Shown here: positions 1-12,585 of the stretch, piece after piece
Layout of the letters: every line of letters starts with the position of its first letter
Numbering within the stretch: position 1 is the stretch's first letter
Assembly: GCA_009746045.1 (NCBI GenBank)
Contig: RPFO01001705.1
Location: 5,001 to 62,835 of the forward strand
Source: Mesostigma viride
Lineage: Eukaryota > Streptophyta > Mesostigmatophyceae > Mesostigmatales > Mesostigmataceae
DNA: 57,835 bases
Reading direction: 5' to 3'
Translations under genes and position numbers: made by a program
Notes under the pieces: generated by a model
The model's database searches: none
What the model was told of the DNA's origin: nothing
Seen by the model: only the letters and a program-made list of their open reading frames with translations

Positions 1-171
1 GTGGGCTGTGTTCTTCCTCTTCAACACTCTGACAACGTGGGCTGTGCTCTTCCTCTTCAACACTCTGACAACGTGGGCTGTGGTCTTCCGCTTCAACACG
101 CTGACAACGTGGGCTGTGGTCTTCCGCTTCGACATTCTGACAACGTGGGCTGTGTTCTTCTTCTTCCCCGC
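1..171. repeat. 36-bp minisatellite, about five units
   Basis: Units begin at 1, 37, 73, 109 and 145 with an exact 36-bp period. Each starts GTGGGCTGTG and carries CTTCAACACTCTGACAAC or a close variant; the last unit decays after about 25 bases. The period is a multiple of three, so a frame stays open through it, but it lies upstream of a clear splice acceptor at 441-442 and is most simply intronic. The array may continue left of the window. Confidence 0.85.
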
Positions 172-191
172 TCTCATGTGTCCGCGGTCAG

Positions 192-340
192 GACAAGGAG
201 CACCGGTTCTCGCACTTGTGATGGGCTCTCCTTCCCGTGATATGAATCTGTGGGCGGGCCGTGAACCTGTGCACTGGTCTTCGCTGCGCTCCACTGTCAG
301 GACGACGAGTATTGGTTCTCGCTCACGTGGTGTGGCCTCT
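192..340 (+). pseudogene. Two decayed copies of a UBX-gene exon start
   Basis: At 192 and at 301, each directly after an AG, the sequence reads like the start of the exon at 443. The three translate as QDKEHRFSHL followed by a stop, QDDEYWFSLTW, and QDEEYQFSLMED, with the Q codon overlapping the acceptor. The first two lose similarity after about ten codons. They look like tandem partial duplications of the exon boundary left in the intron. They keep AG acceptors but have no obvious donor. Confidence 0.55.
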
Positions 341-442
341 CTCTATTCATGCCTTGATGGGGTGGTGTGGTCTCCCTCTTCTCACATACTCATCAATGGA
401 TGTGGTGTGGTCTCCCCTGCCCCCGCTGCTCCCACCCACCAG

Positions 443-652
443 GATGAGGAGTACCAGTTCTCGCTGATGGAGGACATGCGCAAGGCGCGCGAGGCGCAGG
501 CGGCGGCGGAACGAGAGGCGCACGAGGCGCGGCGAGAGAGGGAAGCGGCGGAGGCCGCCGAAGCGGCGCAGCAGAGGGAGGAGGAGGTGAGCTAGAGAGA
601 AGTGGAGGTAGAGAGGAGGGGAGGGTGCGAGGTTGGCGTTGCGAGGAAATCG

Positions 653-683
<31 letters not shown>

Positions 684-2554
684 GGGCGTGGAGGGGAAAT
701 CCAAAGTGGGTAGAGGATGTGATTGGAGCATTGCCATCCACTGCTACCCAGGCCCCTTTCTATGGAACTTGCTGCCTATCAGGTGGAGCTTTGCCCGGGG
801 CCCGTGCAGTCATTTGGTTGTGTGCAGAGGGATTGTGTAGCGCCGTCATCATGAAGCTTACGCCTGGTCGCTCGGAAGGCTATTGCAGACCTGTGGACCA
901 GCACAGGTATGCCATGGTCCTTGCGGGGTGGTGGGGATTCGCCACATTTGTGTTGGCGGCCATTCCTTGCGTGGGTGCGCCATGGAAACAGCCATGTTTA
1001 TTAACTGGGTGAACGTGCTTCTTTGTGTGTGCGGTTGTTTGTTTGTGTGTGAGCGTGTATTTTTTTTTTAAATTTGTTTGTATGTGTGCGTGCTTTCATG
1101 TGTGTGTGTGTATACGTGTCGTCTGGTGCGTCTCTGTCTGACAACCGCGTGTCCGCAGGAGCGGCTTCGCCAGCTGGCGGAGAAGCGTGATCGGCTCCCA
1201 GAAGAACCGCCCGCAGGGGAGGCGGGCGTTACAACCGTCAACTTCCGCACGCCGGATGGCACGCGGTTCTCGCGACGGTTTCGGAAAGGGGACGCGCTGC
1301 AGGTGGGGGCCGGATGGCAGAAGCGCTGTGATAGGTACACTCTACCTCAGGGTACTGTGAGGCAGATCATGCGGGGAGCGTGCAATAAACTCTTTATTGA
1401 TGGTAGACCGTCTGCTAGTGGTGCGACCGCATGGATAGGACTAAACGCTGGACTGGTGGACACCCTAATTTTTATTGTGTATCTTTCAAATCTAATGTTG
1501 GAAGCAATGCTGTTCGTTGCCAGGGAATCGGAAATGGGCGCATTGTCTAGGCCATCAGCAGCATACTACCACAATAGGTTATCGAGTTGTCCATGTAGTG
1601 ATCGAGTTGTCAATCATGTAGCCTTTTTTTTGTGTGAAGGGGCCCCGTTACTCTGACATCCTTGCGGTAACCTATGAGAAAGAATTTACGAAGTGGAATT
1701 ACTGGAAGAATTCACAGTACGAATTTGTGACTCTCAAGAGGGAGGATGTGTCCTTTGGATGTACAGGGTGTGGTCCCTGGGATAAGGTTGGATGGCATTC
1801 AACCCATCCGTGCCAACGCAAGGCCTGCCCCAAGCGGGGTTCTTACTACGTTGTTGCGGCTGTTTCATTTGCCTACCTTGTCGTCGGTCACCATGCAGGT
1901 CCTCTACGATTTTGTGGATGTGAGCAGCCCCTCCACCAAAGTGGGCTCGTACCGGCTGGTGCGTGATGGGGTGGAAAGGAGGGGTGGGTGGGTTGGGTGG
2001 GTGGGGGCTGCGAATCATACGAGGGGGGGGGGGGGGGGGGGGGGGGGTCTTATCGACGGCACTAGGTCAGTTGGCCACCTGGTGGATGGTCTCTGGTGGA
2101 CTATGTTGTTTGGGTGGGGTGGTGGTAGCGTTAGCTTGATGGCACGAGGTGACAAGGGTCAAGAGTGTTGAGGCACGCCGCCTGCGCCTTCGAATTTACT
2201 CAGAGGGTACATGGTCCTCTTTTAAACTGCCTCCATGGAATACCTTTCAGGGAGGTGGAAGAAGTGGTGTTTGTTGGGCCCACCAGCCCTGTTGTTGCAG
2301 TTGTTTCCTTTCACCTTTGATTCCTCCTTAGGTTCTCCCTTCAGGGTTCTTGTTTTCCGAGTAAACGCCCCATATCAAGGAGACAATCAGCGCCTTAAAC
2401 GACACATTTCTTTTGTTTGTGTATGGTGCACGTGATGGCCTTGCAGGTGAGCTCCTTCCCGCGGTGTGTGTACGACCACGACTCAAAACACAAGACTCTG
2501 GCAGAGCTGGGGTTGGGCCACCAACAGGAGACACTTTTCCTGGAAATGCTCTAG
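443..2554 (+). CDS. UBX-domain protein, FAF2/UBXD8/PUX-like (C-terminal four exons)
   Basis: Predicted exons are 443-586, 1159-1302, 1899-1958 and 2447-2554. All are joined in phase 0 and bounded by AG acceptors and GT donors, giving 48, 48, 20 and 35 codons and a TAG stop. Exon 1 is an Arg/Glu/Ala-rich coiled coil starting DEEYQFSLMEDMRKAREAQ, like the helix before the UBX domain in FAF2-type proteins. Exons 2-4 form the UBX fold: LPEEPPAGEAGVTTVNFRTP, then VLYDFVDVSSP, SFPRCVYD and KTLAELGLGHQQETLFLEML. The FPR loop used for Cdc48/p97 binding is present. Family knowledge points to a p97 adaptor in ubiquitin-dependent degradation, often ER or lipid-droplet linked. The N-terminal UBA, membrane hairpin and thioredoxin-like parts would lie upstream of the window, so the exact subfamily is inferred. 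No strong polyadenylation signal was seen after the stop. Confidence 0.85.
2022..2047. repeat. Poly-G run in a UBX-gene intron
   Basis: An uninterrupted G run of about 26 bases lies in the third intron, after a GGGTGGGT-rich stretch. It can form a G-quadruplex and is prone to length error. The exon predictions on both sides do not depend on its length. Confidence 0.8.
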
Positions 2555-3310
2555 TCTTTACATAGCAACGTTATGTAGTGGTTAAAAGCGCCGCAGTGGG
2601 GAAACATGTGAGCCAAAGGAGGTGGATGATGCTGGGTCTGCTAGATGTCATTCAGGTCCCTGATTGTGGGGCCTGCACTTGGAATTTCTAATAGTGTTAG
2701 CGCTAATAGTATTAGCTGCATCGCCATTCATGCTCGAGCTTTAGTTATCAAGGAGACAACCAGCGCAGGCCAGAAATCGGGAGTTGTAGTTGTAGATTAC
2801 ACCCTTTTGTCAGGCCCGGTAGACAGGTCCAGTAGACTTGACAAACAGCTGGGTTCAATACCTACAAATTATGCTGTGGCGTGCGACTGTTTCAAAACAC
2901 ATGGCGGCGACTGTGGCCAGGTATGAAGCAGTTGGACTAGGATAGCTCAGCATTCACGTTTAGAAAGCCGGTGCTACGTTTTAGGTGTGTGTCCATCTCC
3001 GGAAACCTCTAGCTTTGATGAGGCACATGTACAATATGTGTTCAACTGCTGCTCAATATCAACTGCCGTGGTTTCATGCAAGGATCTGCTGACTGCACAC
3101 TAACTTCATTTGTCTCCATCATCCTGATCATAAGTTGTCGACTCAACAAAATAAGGCATGTGTGCCAGCAGTGCCATGCTCCGGATCGATATGTTCCAGG
3201 TTTCGATCATGCAGGCCCCCTAGCGCTGGATGTCTAAGTATAAGTTCTTGCGTGTCATGCGCATGGGCATGCAACGGAGTACCATGCTAATTTCATTGTA
3301 GAAAATCAAT
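2555..3310. other. Intergenic, nothing recognised
   Basis: Follows the UBX stop codon. Open frames are short (93 residues at most, 2645-2926 +) with no recognisable domain. No RNA gene, inverted repeat or transposon end was seen. Confidence 0.5.
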
Positions 3311-3319
3311 TGCACAAAA

Positions 3320-4660
3320 GTTAGAAATAGAGTGACCCGCCGGGGCTCCACGGCCAGCCCAAAACAGGGTCCGGTCGCCCGCGGCCCTCATCCCGCAGCG
3401 CCGGGCTAGCCCGCCGGCAGGCCCCGCCGTGGCCTGCCCTGCTAAGCATTGGCGCCCCCGTGGCTGCGCCCACGGCCGCCCATGGAGTGGGAAAGACCGA
3501 CCGAACCATGGCACACACCACCCGGAGGAGAGCGGTACCTATGGAGATAGACTGCCAAATCAGAATAGAGGAACCTGTTCTGGTTCTGCTGGCTACCCAT
3601 GCACGCCATGTAGTGCGCCCCAGTACTTACTGAGTCGAGAGCAAGCCCGCAGCTGCCGCGCAGGACGCATGCACCCGCCGTGATGAGAGGTTGAGGGGCA
3701 AACAGCTGCATGGTGGCGGAGGGCGATGGCGTAAAGGGCCGGAACCAGCGTGAACAATTACTGAAACTGAGGGTTCATGGGGAGGGCGCGCAGGAATTCA
3801 TGCGGACCCCACGCTCCCCTCAAGGGATATAAACGGAGTGAAGCCAAGCCTTCCCCTGATCGTTCAAGCTCACATGCAGACCCATCCAGTTGGCACAGTG
3901 TAGTATACTCGCGTTGGTCTTTTGTTGTTTTTCATGAACGCACGGCAGGGAAGACACTAGGACTGACGACAGTGGACACGCCGGGCGTGCCCCGGGGTAG
4001 GCGACGGTGGACAGCCTGCGGGCTGGGCGGACGAGGTCGCAGGCTTGCAGGATCCCGAGAGTAAGAAATTCCTGCACAGCCTGCACGAATTGGGGAAGGG
4101 GGATGGGGTGACCGGACCAAGTCGGGGATGGCGCTGACGGCGCTGGGGACCAGCCGGCGGATCTCCGCCCATGCCAGCTAACTGGTCTGGGCAACAGAGC
4201 CAAGGAAGGCGAGGCGAGCGGCGCGGGTGAGCCCACGCGGTCCGCCCATGCGGCAGGGGAGGGTGGGCAAGCGCATGGAGTAAGCTGGCAGGCTAGGGCC
4301 CGGGAGGAGCACCTGCAAGGCGGCCTGGATGCGCTCGTCGTGGCCCTCCGCGGCAAGCCGCACCAAGTGCATGGGGGGAGCGCCGCGGAGCCAGTGAACC
4401 ACCCGGCGCGGGTGGGCGCAAAACCAGAGGAGGAGCCCTTTGGCTGGGGTTCCTTGAGGCGCGCCAAAGTCTCGAGGACATGGGCGCGCTGTGTCCACGG
4501 TGGCTTGGAGCTCGATCTTCGAGTCACGTAGTCAGGGTCACCCGGCCACAGCTAGGGATGCCCAGGCACGAGAAACCACGCGCCCGCGCCAAGGCCCCCG
4601 GGACAGTAGCCGCAGGGAAGCCACTGAGCAGTCCCCCTGGGGCGAAAAGACTGCATGACT
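3320..4660 (-). pseudogene. Decayed RLE-type LINE, C-terminal part
   Basis: Minus-strand fragments match the older LINE at 14590-15634: GFAPTRAGWFTGSAALPP, then ACPPSPAAWADRVGSPAPLA (frame-shifted), VHEKQQKTNASILHCANWMG and LNDQGKAWLHSVY, in the same order as the region between the reverse transcriptase and the endonuclease. Further downstream on the minus strand come a CCHC-like stretch and the GGQQNQN-type sequence in another frame. The frame breaks repeatedly, so this is a dead copy. Neither the 5' reverse-transcriptase core nor a clear 3' tail is present. Confidence 0.7.
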
Positions 4661-4689
4661 TGCAGAGCACATCAATCCAAAAACGCGTT

Positions 4690-5600
4690 TTGGTTCCCTG
4701 GTAATTATTTCAAGATAGGCTAATAGTCACTTTGGCCTCAAATTTGGCACCAAGGTACCTAATCAGATATCTTATGATGCCATGTGGTCAAAAATTTTTT
4801 TGGGAGTCGGCACCATGGTAACATGGTGACATTTGCTAGCATAAAATACCGCACTTTTAGCACTTTCTGGCATGCATGCCTATATGAATGACACTAAATG
4901 AACTCAGTTGGGGCTATAACTTTGCACATGTTATAAACACATCCCATGCAGCATGCCCACAAAGTTTCAGGCTGGTTGGATCACAAAATGGTGACAGATG
5001 CTAGCATAAATACCCCCAAAATGCAGTTTTTCAGGGTTTTCCAAGGGTTTCATCACACATATGCATATATAATGACACCAAATGAACTCAGTTGGGCGTG
5101 GAACTTTGCATATGTTCTAAACACATCCCATGCAGCATGCCCACAAAGTTTCAGGCTGGTTGGATGACAAATTGGTGACAGATGCTAGCATAAACACCAC
5201 AAAAATGCAGTTTTTCAGGGTTTTCCAAGGGTTTCATCACACATTTGCATATATAATGACATCAAATGAACTCAGTTGGACCTGGGACTTGGCACATGTT
5301 CGAAACACATCCCATGCAGCCTGCCCACAAAGCTTCAGGCTGGTTGGATGACAAACTGGTGACAAATGCTAGCATAAATACCACAAAAATGCAGTTTTTC
5401 ATGGTTTTTCAAGGGTTTCATCACACATGTGCATATATAATGACATCAAATGAACTCAGTTGGACCTGGGACTTGGCACATGTTCGAAACACATCCCATG
5501 CAGCCTGCCCACAAAGCTTCAGGCTGGTTGGATGACAAATTGGTGACAGATGCTAGCATAAATACCACAGAAAAAGCAGCTTTCTATTGTAACAAAGAAC
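4690..5600. repeat. 184-bp satellite array
   Basis: Units restart at about 4889, 5071, 5255 and 5439 with a 184-bp period. Each contains ATGACACCAAATGAACTCAG, then AACTTTGCACATGTT, CCCATGCAGC, TTTCAGGCTGGTTGGATGAC and AAATGCAGTTTTTCA. The middle units are about 95% alike; the first (about 4700-4885) and the last are diverged. The same satellite flanks the LINE cluster at 18514-18730 and 24150-24300. Each unit has a CATATATA step just before ATGACACC, and that step is where the LINEs have inserted. Frames through it are chance openings. Confidence 0.9.
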
Positions 5601-5873
5601 TTCTTACAAGGGTTTCATGGCAATCATTCCACCTTGGTGTACAGAAGGTTCCAAACAACACATCATTACATTATGCATCATATTTACAATGCAGGAAGGC
5701 ATACTTGAAGGCACATGCCTATAGTACAATGCATTAATAACACAGCTCTAGCCAGCTAGCTAGCTATATAGTGGCTAATGCCACACCCGGGGGCACGTTC
5801 TCACGGCCCTGCTGCATCCTTTTCCTTTTCTTCTTCTCTGCATCTGACAGGGGCCTACCCATGCATACACGTA

Positions 5874-6206
<333 letters not shown>

Positions 6207-6216
6207 AGTCATACAT

Positions 6217-7130
6217 ACCCTCCCTCCCCCTCCCTCCCTCCCTCCCTCCCTCCCTCCCTCCCTCCCTCCCTCCCTCCCTCCCTCCCTCCCTCCCTCCCTC
6301 CCTCCCTCCCTCCCTCCCTCCCTCCTCCCTCCCTCCCTCCCTCCCTCCCTCCCTCCCTCCCTCCCTCCCTCCCTCCCTCCCTCCCTCCCTCCCTCCTCCC
6401 CCTCCCTCCTCCCTCCCTCCCTCCCTCCCTCCCTCCCTCCTCCCTCCCTCCCTCCCTCCCTCCCTCCCTCCCTCCCTCCCTCCCTCCCTCCCTCCCTCCC
6501 TCCCTCCCTCCTCCCTCCCTCCCTCCCTCCCTCCCTCCCTCCCTCCCTCCTCTCCCTCCTCCCTCCCTCCTCCTCCCTCCTCCCTCCCTCCCTCCCTCCC
6601 TCCTCCCTCCCTCCCTCCCTCCCTCCCTCCTCCTCCCTCCCTCCCTCCCTCCCTCCCTCCCTCCCTCCCTCCCTCCTCCCTCCCTCCCTCCCTCCTCCCT
6701 CCCTCCCTCCCTCCCTCCCTCCCTCCCTCCCTCCCTCCCTCCCTCCCTCCCCCTCCCTCCCTCCTCCCTCCCTCCCTCCTCCCTCCCTCCCTCCTCCCTC
6801 CCTCCCTCCCTCCCTCCCTCCCTCCCTCCCTCCCTCCCTCCCTCCCTCCCTCCCTCCCTCCCTCCCTCCCTCCCTCCCTCCCTCCCTCCCTCCCTCCCTC
6901 CCTCGATCCCTCCCTCCCTAGCTCCCTCCCTCCCTCCCTCCCTCCCTCCCTCCCTCCCTCCCTCCCTCCCTCCCTCCCTCCTCCCTCCCTCCCTCCCTCC
7001 CTCCCTCCCTCCCTCCCTCCCTCCCTCCCTCCCTCCCTCCCTCCCTCCCTCCCTCCCTCCTCCCTCCCTCCCTCCCTCCCTCCCTCCCTCCCTCCCTCCC
7101 TCCCTCCCTCCCTCCCTCCCCCCCTCCCTC
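6217..7130. repeat. (CCCT)n microsatellite
   Basis: About 910 bp of CCCT units with frequent one-base-short units (CCT) and single interruptions such as CGAT near 6904 and TAGC near 6919. The minus strand is GGGA-repeat, with G-quadruplex and triplex potential. Apparent proteins of Leu-Pro-Pro-Ser or Arg-Glu-Gly-Gly are spurious. Confidence 0.97.
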
Positions 7131-10130
7131 ATTCATACACCCGTTCATTCATGCATGAAGCCGCTCATCATTAACACGCCTCCGTTGGGAAACTCACGGG
7201 GTATGAACTATGAAACGGGCGGTAAGAAAGGAAGAACACAACGGTCCGAGCCCCGCCAAAAACGACCATCTTACTCCGTCACCAAATTGGCGCGAGATCC
7301 CGAAAATCTGGTGGGCGGGAAGGTGACGACGAGGCAAAAAGTCACGCAGCACCCATGGCGGCCGTGAAAATCCTAGCGACCGTCCTGAGAACACATTACG
7401 GACAGCGAATTGATTTTGAGCCTTCATAACTCATCTACTTCACGTAGATATTTTTTTATCCTAAAGAAATCGGTCCATTTTTTCAGGAAAACAGAAAAAG
7501 GGCGGGCATTTTCGCGAGGTCGGGTCAGGTCCGCTGCATTTTGCAGTGGACCCCCAAAAAGTCACACCGGAAACTTATCGAAAACGGCGACAGTGTAGTT
7601 CAAGGTAAGCCGCTCGCACGTTCTATGACTAATTCAAAAAATTTTGACCGAAAAACTTTTTGTTAAAACGACTGCCATTGTAAATGCCTCGTTGCCGCAG
7701 CAGTTGGAACTGCCGGGAGGGTGCGTGCGGGGCTGATCATGGCAACGCACGTAAAAATATGCCACTCCCTCGTTTCTTTCATTTTTGTCATCCCATTTGC
7801 GCAGGGCGCTTCAACAACTTCTAGAGCGAAGCCCAGCCTGATTTTTTGCTGGCTCTGTAGTGTAGACCTGCGCTCATCACTGAATATCGCCTGCGATCGT
7901 TGCGAAATGAAGCATGAATACGCATTGCGCTGGTTGAGTCGACGCTGTACAGTGGAACCTGCTTTTTCGGCATCCGGATCCAAGGTAGGGTGAAGCCAGC
8001 CCCGTTCCCCTTCCAGATTTTCTGCCTGTCTCTTTCCCCGAGGCTCGTGAAAGCGCCTCGTTCATGTTACGCCGGACGCCTCGTCAAGCATCGCTGCTCG
8101 AGAGGGAGACGTAAGCCATGGCCAGCCTCCCCAAACAGCGTGATGTGCGCCTGTTCATTCTTCCAAGTGTAATTCATGGCGTAGGAAGCTGAGCCTGAAG
8201 GCAACAAACAGAAGGTACATGTCCTGTATTCAACAGTCAGCACATATAGGTGTGTTGATGTGCAACCCTGGAGCTTATCCAGCTTTCACAGGCCATACAA
8301 CACGCTGCTGGGGCTCCACTTTAGCGGACCTGTTGGTAAGTATTTCAACCTCTTTCCTTGGCCAGATTATAATGCACCATGTTTATCAATGATGGGCGGC
8401 GTGTTCTGATCTGGGGCTGGGAGGCACGAAGAAACCAGGGGGGAGCCCAGGTATGTGAAGTGCGCAGATGTTGTTGCTGCCTTGGGAAACCCAGGATTCA
8501 TTGCCCTTGTTACATTCAGATATGTTGAAGCAGGCTGAGAATTAAGTACTATACATGGAAGGGGGCTGATTTGTCTTTGATATGGTTGCTGCCTATGATG
8601 ATGAATATTGTTGCGGGCACAACAGAGTGCACAATGGGCTTACAGCATTGCGTAAGAGGCATGAATCTCACCAGGACACCTTCTACGGGCTCACAACAAC
8701 ATCACAATAACGATTACCAAAGTGCTTGCTGCCACACCACTGCCACATCACTCCCCACCACCCCAACACACCTACCACTGTTACGCCGTTGTTAGCAGTG
8801 CCACGATTGCATAGCAATACCAACATTCCTGTCGTTAGCATGGAGGACCACCAGGTGCATCGTGTGCGCATACCCATGTGACAGATATTATAGACTCCCA
8901 CCAGGAGCAACGTCCACCACCATGAGTCTCGCCTGTTGGTGTAACTGCTGGCAGTGTCCCTACAACTCAGTATGGAATCTGCCATTAACGATAACGCCAG
9001 GCCCTGCACCATTGCTGCCACAATCTGCCATATTGACTTCGCCCATCGCAGCCTTGATCGTGATTGCAGCCACAAGTTCCTGCCGGCCCTCTTCATCTCT
9101 TCTATCGTAGCACCAGAAACTGGGGCCACATTTAGCAGCATCGGCAGCTGACATAGCTGGCACCTGGCACAACAGATAATGCCAGTAGTATCAAAGAAGG
9201 CACCCTACTGCTCACCATTGCTATCAATCACTGGCATGATCAATCTGTCACTACCACTTGCCAGCACCACAGAATATCATGACCTGGTGTGTTGCCACGG
9301 AAATCTGAATGGAGAGCTTTCACCACAAGCCCACCCCAATGAGTTGGTTTGCACACTACACCACTGTTGGCTGTACCGTGCCACCTGCCACATAAATTTC
9401 CCTTCCATCATGCAGCAGTAGCAACATAACCTCAAGGCTAGACCATAACGTCTATCTGCATAACGATAGCCTTCATGATCGCTGCCTCGTGCCACTGGCC
9501 ATACTACTGCCATCTGCATTACTTTCTACCACATGTGCCACTCTCTTCTGCATCACTAGATCCCACTACTGCTGCCTGACCTGCCTGCTGCCAGCACCTT
9601 CGCTGGCATCTGCTCATGGCATGCCCATGGCCACATCCTCCATCTGCCGTGCATAGCCCATGCTTCACTAGGATTGGTAGTCCAGGGTGCACGATGAACA
9701 ACACATAAAAAAATGCCCATGCACCTTTAGAAGATTGTTTGGCATGCGAGCTAGCTGGCTAGTTAATGTGCTAGAGATGTTAGATAGCAACTGCAAGCAA
9801 ATGTAGTGTGCAGCCATGTTTGCTTCGAACCACTATTTGACTTGCCAACTAGTTGCTCTCTCTCAACACGCCCCACCATTGGAATGTTGGTAGTTAATAC
9901 TATTGATGTATCAAAGAGACAACTGTTCATGTATTTCCATGATGAAGTGCATGCCACATGTATGGGTGGAGATAACCAAGTTGGAGTTCAACCTTACCTC
10001 AGCTCGTACTGTTATGGGGTATGAACTTGTAAGGAAATATTATATGATGTTGGCTGCTGTCACGTGTCACTGTGACACATCGTCATCTGTGGTGTGACTG
10101 AGGTAATACTTGGCAATCATGTTCAGCATG
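7131..10130. other. Non-coding, no gene recognised
   Basis: Open frames stay below about 155 residues on both strands and none resembles a known domain. A GTAAGT at about 8336 could be a splice donor, but no matching exon was identified. From about 8680 to 9690 the plus strand is rich in CCAC, TGCC and CATCAC words, giving a loosely repetitive, cysteine- or threonine-rich look in every frame. This suggests degenerate repeat rather than coding DNA. Confidence 0.5.
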
Positions 10131-10700
10131 CTCTATTTAAATTGCATTAAAAATTTCAGCTCTGTCTGAACTCATTTGCGCTACCTGTGGTGCATTATAT
10201 ATCCAAATTTTGCGCGAGAGTGACGCGTGACAGCAGAATCATGTAACTAGTTGGTGTTCAATCAAGGTGCAACTTTGCAGCCAGCCTGCAGATGTTGCAA
10301 GTAAAGTGTTTGCTTACTTCCAGCTTAATCTGAGCTCATTTGCACTGTTGGGTGCATTTAATGATCCATAAAATGCTCCAAATGACCGTATTTGTGACGG
10401 TTGACAGCATAATTTCTGGCCATCCCATCTCTATTTCGGGTGCAACTTAGTACTTGAGCTGCATATGTTATATTTAATGTGTCTGCCCATTTCCAGGTCA
10501 AAACGACATTAATTGTGTTGTTTGTGGAATTAATTATGAATAAAACTGGCAATTTTGGCGTTTTTTATGCTTTTGGACGTCACCATTCTGTGAGCACCAA
10601 GTGGCCAACCAAGGTGTGACTTGGCACAGTAAATCTGGGTACCATGGAGAAGCCAGCCACCAAGTTTGACCATCATCCGAATATTAGTGCAGCTAGGAGG
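10130..10700. repeat. Degenerate satellite-like tandem units (~190 bp)
   Basis: About three weakly similar units share a pattern of GCTCATTTGC, then GTGCATT, ATGATCC, GGTGCAACTT, TGCATATGTT and TGCCCATTTCCAGGTC. The order matches the 184-bp satellite (AACTCAG, AACTTTGCAC, CATGTT, TGCCCACAAAGTTTCAGG). I read it as an old, diverged block of the same satellite. Alignment by eye only. Confidence 0.4.
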
Positions 10701-11640
10701 AGTAAGATGGGTGTTTTTTGGCACTTTCAGACCGTTGTGAAGGAGCCGCCTCCCCAACATGCCGCCCGGCGGGCAAAGGCAGCGATGGGCCGTCCAGGAG
10801 GGAAACACTGCGCTTTGCCTTGTACGCCGGGGTGCGCAGGCGACGTGCGGGCACTGTCGCGTGTAAATTTGCCTGCCCGCCCCAGTCCTTCTCGGAACGC
10901 CTCCCCAGAGCATGCCGTCATGGTAAGAGCTCTTTTCGCCCGTCGCCGGAAGCTTAAACCACAAGAATACGCCGGTCAATGACTAGAAAATGGGGGGTTG
11001 TCGACGTTATAAACCAGTAGCTGTGGTTTTTCCCGCACCCCGAGCACACTCCGGACGGGGCCAGCAAGCCCCGCCCGCAGGATAAACACCGGGCGATGTT
11101 GCTGCGCCCAAGCGAAGTCATATAGCTGCAAGAAAAGACGTAAAAGCGATTAAAAGCACGACATGCAGTGTTGCCCCTGTCAGCGCTCCTATAATTCTCA
11201 CTTTTTCGCGGAAGGGGCGTAAAAATCGGAAACGCAAAATTAAGGGAAATCCTACGCTGGGTTTCTTTGAAATGATGTAAGGAACTGGTAGAACGTGTTC
11301 GCTTCCACCGTCAAGTAGTTTGGGCAACGAGACCTTACCTTAAAGATGCACGGGGCTGCATGGTCGGACGGCGAGCAAAAACTGCGCCAACTGCGTGCTT
11401 GTCCTCGTTCACACCCAATACAGCAGCGTTTCGCGAGTTTTTTTGTGAATATTATTTTTCCCTATGACAATGCCGTTCGAACAAGCGAAATCCGGTATAC
11501 ACAATGGCCCTTCGTATTCCGTGAGCAATAAATTTTCAGCTACCATAGCCGTGCACACCGAATTTCAGTCAACATTGCACGCGCGCACCGAATTTCGTCA
11601 ACTTTCGCGCGGGAATTACCGGGGAACCTACCGGCGCTGC
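10700..11640. other. No gene recognised
   Basis: The longest frame is about 149 residues (10530-10979 -), with no recognisable domain. Near 11550-11610 a ~38-bp sequence containing CACCGAATTTC is repeated twice in tandem. Nothing else was identified. Confidence 0.45.
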
Positions 11641-11965
11641 GCCGGATTGATGTGAGGGTGAGCCGAATGATGGCCGCCATGGCCACTTCAAGGGAAGCCG
11701 CCAGCAGGTGACAACTACAGCGTCGGCCGGGCGGAGGGCATGGATATGTCCATATAGGCGAGAAGCACGACATCCTGGTGCGCAGCGTGGACACCTTGGA
11801 GAGCCTGGTGCAGCGGTGCGGACAGGTAAAAGGGGCCGAGGGGGTCGCCTTGCTGGGTCCCCGAGCGGGCCGGAGGCGATGTCGGCGAACGTCCCATCCT
11901 CGATATCATGAGGAAGGAGAGTACTACTACTAGAGTTCAGAGTGGGTTCGCCATCAGAGTGCAAT

Positions 11966-12092
11966 CATACGCCGTATAATACGGTATAATACGGTATAAT
12001 ACGTAATACGCTGGCTTTGAGCGTATGATTCATACGTTATAATACGTTTTAGCGTATAATGACGTATAATACCGTATTATACCGTATGATGC
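11966..12092. repeat. Subterminal GTATAATACG repeats, left end of hAT-like element
   Basis: Clustered copies of CGTATAATACG and its complement (CCGTATTATACCG) follow the left terminal repeat. The same words recur at 13806-13890 next to the right terminal repeat. Subterminal short repeats in both orientations are typical transposase-binding sites in hAT elements. Confidence 0.75.
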
Positions 12093-12585
12093 CGTGTTTT
12101 CCGCGTTTTTTTTACGTTTTGCGCGGCTAGGATGCCAGAACGACAGGGCAACGATTTGAAGCCACAGATTTCGTATCTCTACTATAAGTACTGACCCGTC
12201 TGAACTTTCACAATTCGACGCGATCTTATTTTGACATTGTGGTGCACCTATGGAATGCGGCTATGCGCCGCTACTGGCTGTTAGCTCAGGAACAACACAG
12301 GGTGTGGGACCCAGGGCCCAATAACGACAAGCCCAGCCCGCTCCAGCTTTTTCATGATCTACTGGGCCGTAATCAGGTATTCACCAGTATGCCTCATGGC
12401 GACATCACTCAGGTCCAATGGCTTCCCTGGTCTAATAACGCGCCCTATTAGCCTTTCACCTGTCACCGCCACACGTGTGTGTGCCCACCTTCATTAGGAT
12501 TCGCTGATACTCATTTCCCCTCTCACCTCTTTGGTCCATAATTGGCTAATAAAATATACCCATTTCCCCGAAACATTGTGGTGCA

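Noticed and set aside
8571-9700. Overlapping frames at 8.6-9.7 kb as genes
   Set aside because: Similar-length frames on both strands, repetitive CCAC/TGCC word use, and no domain.
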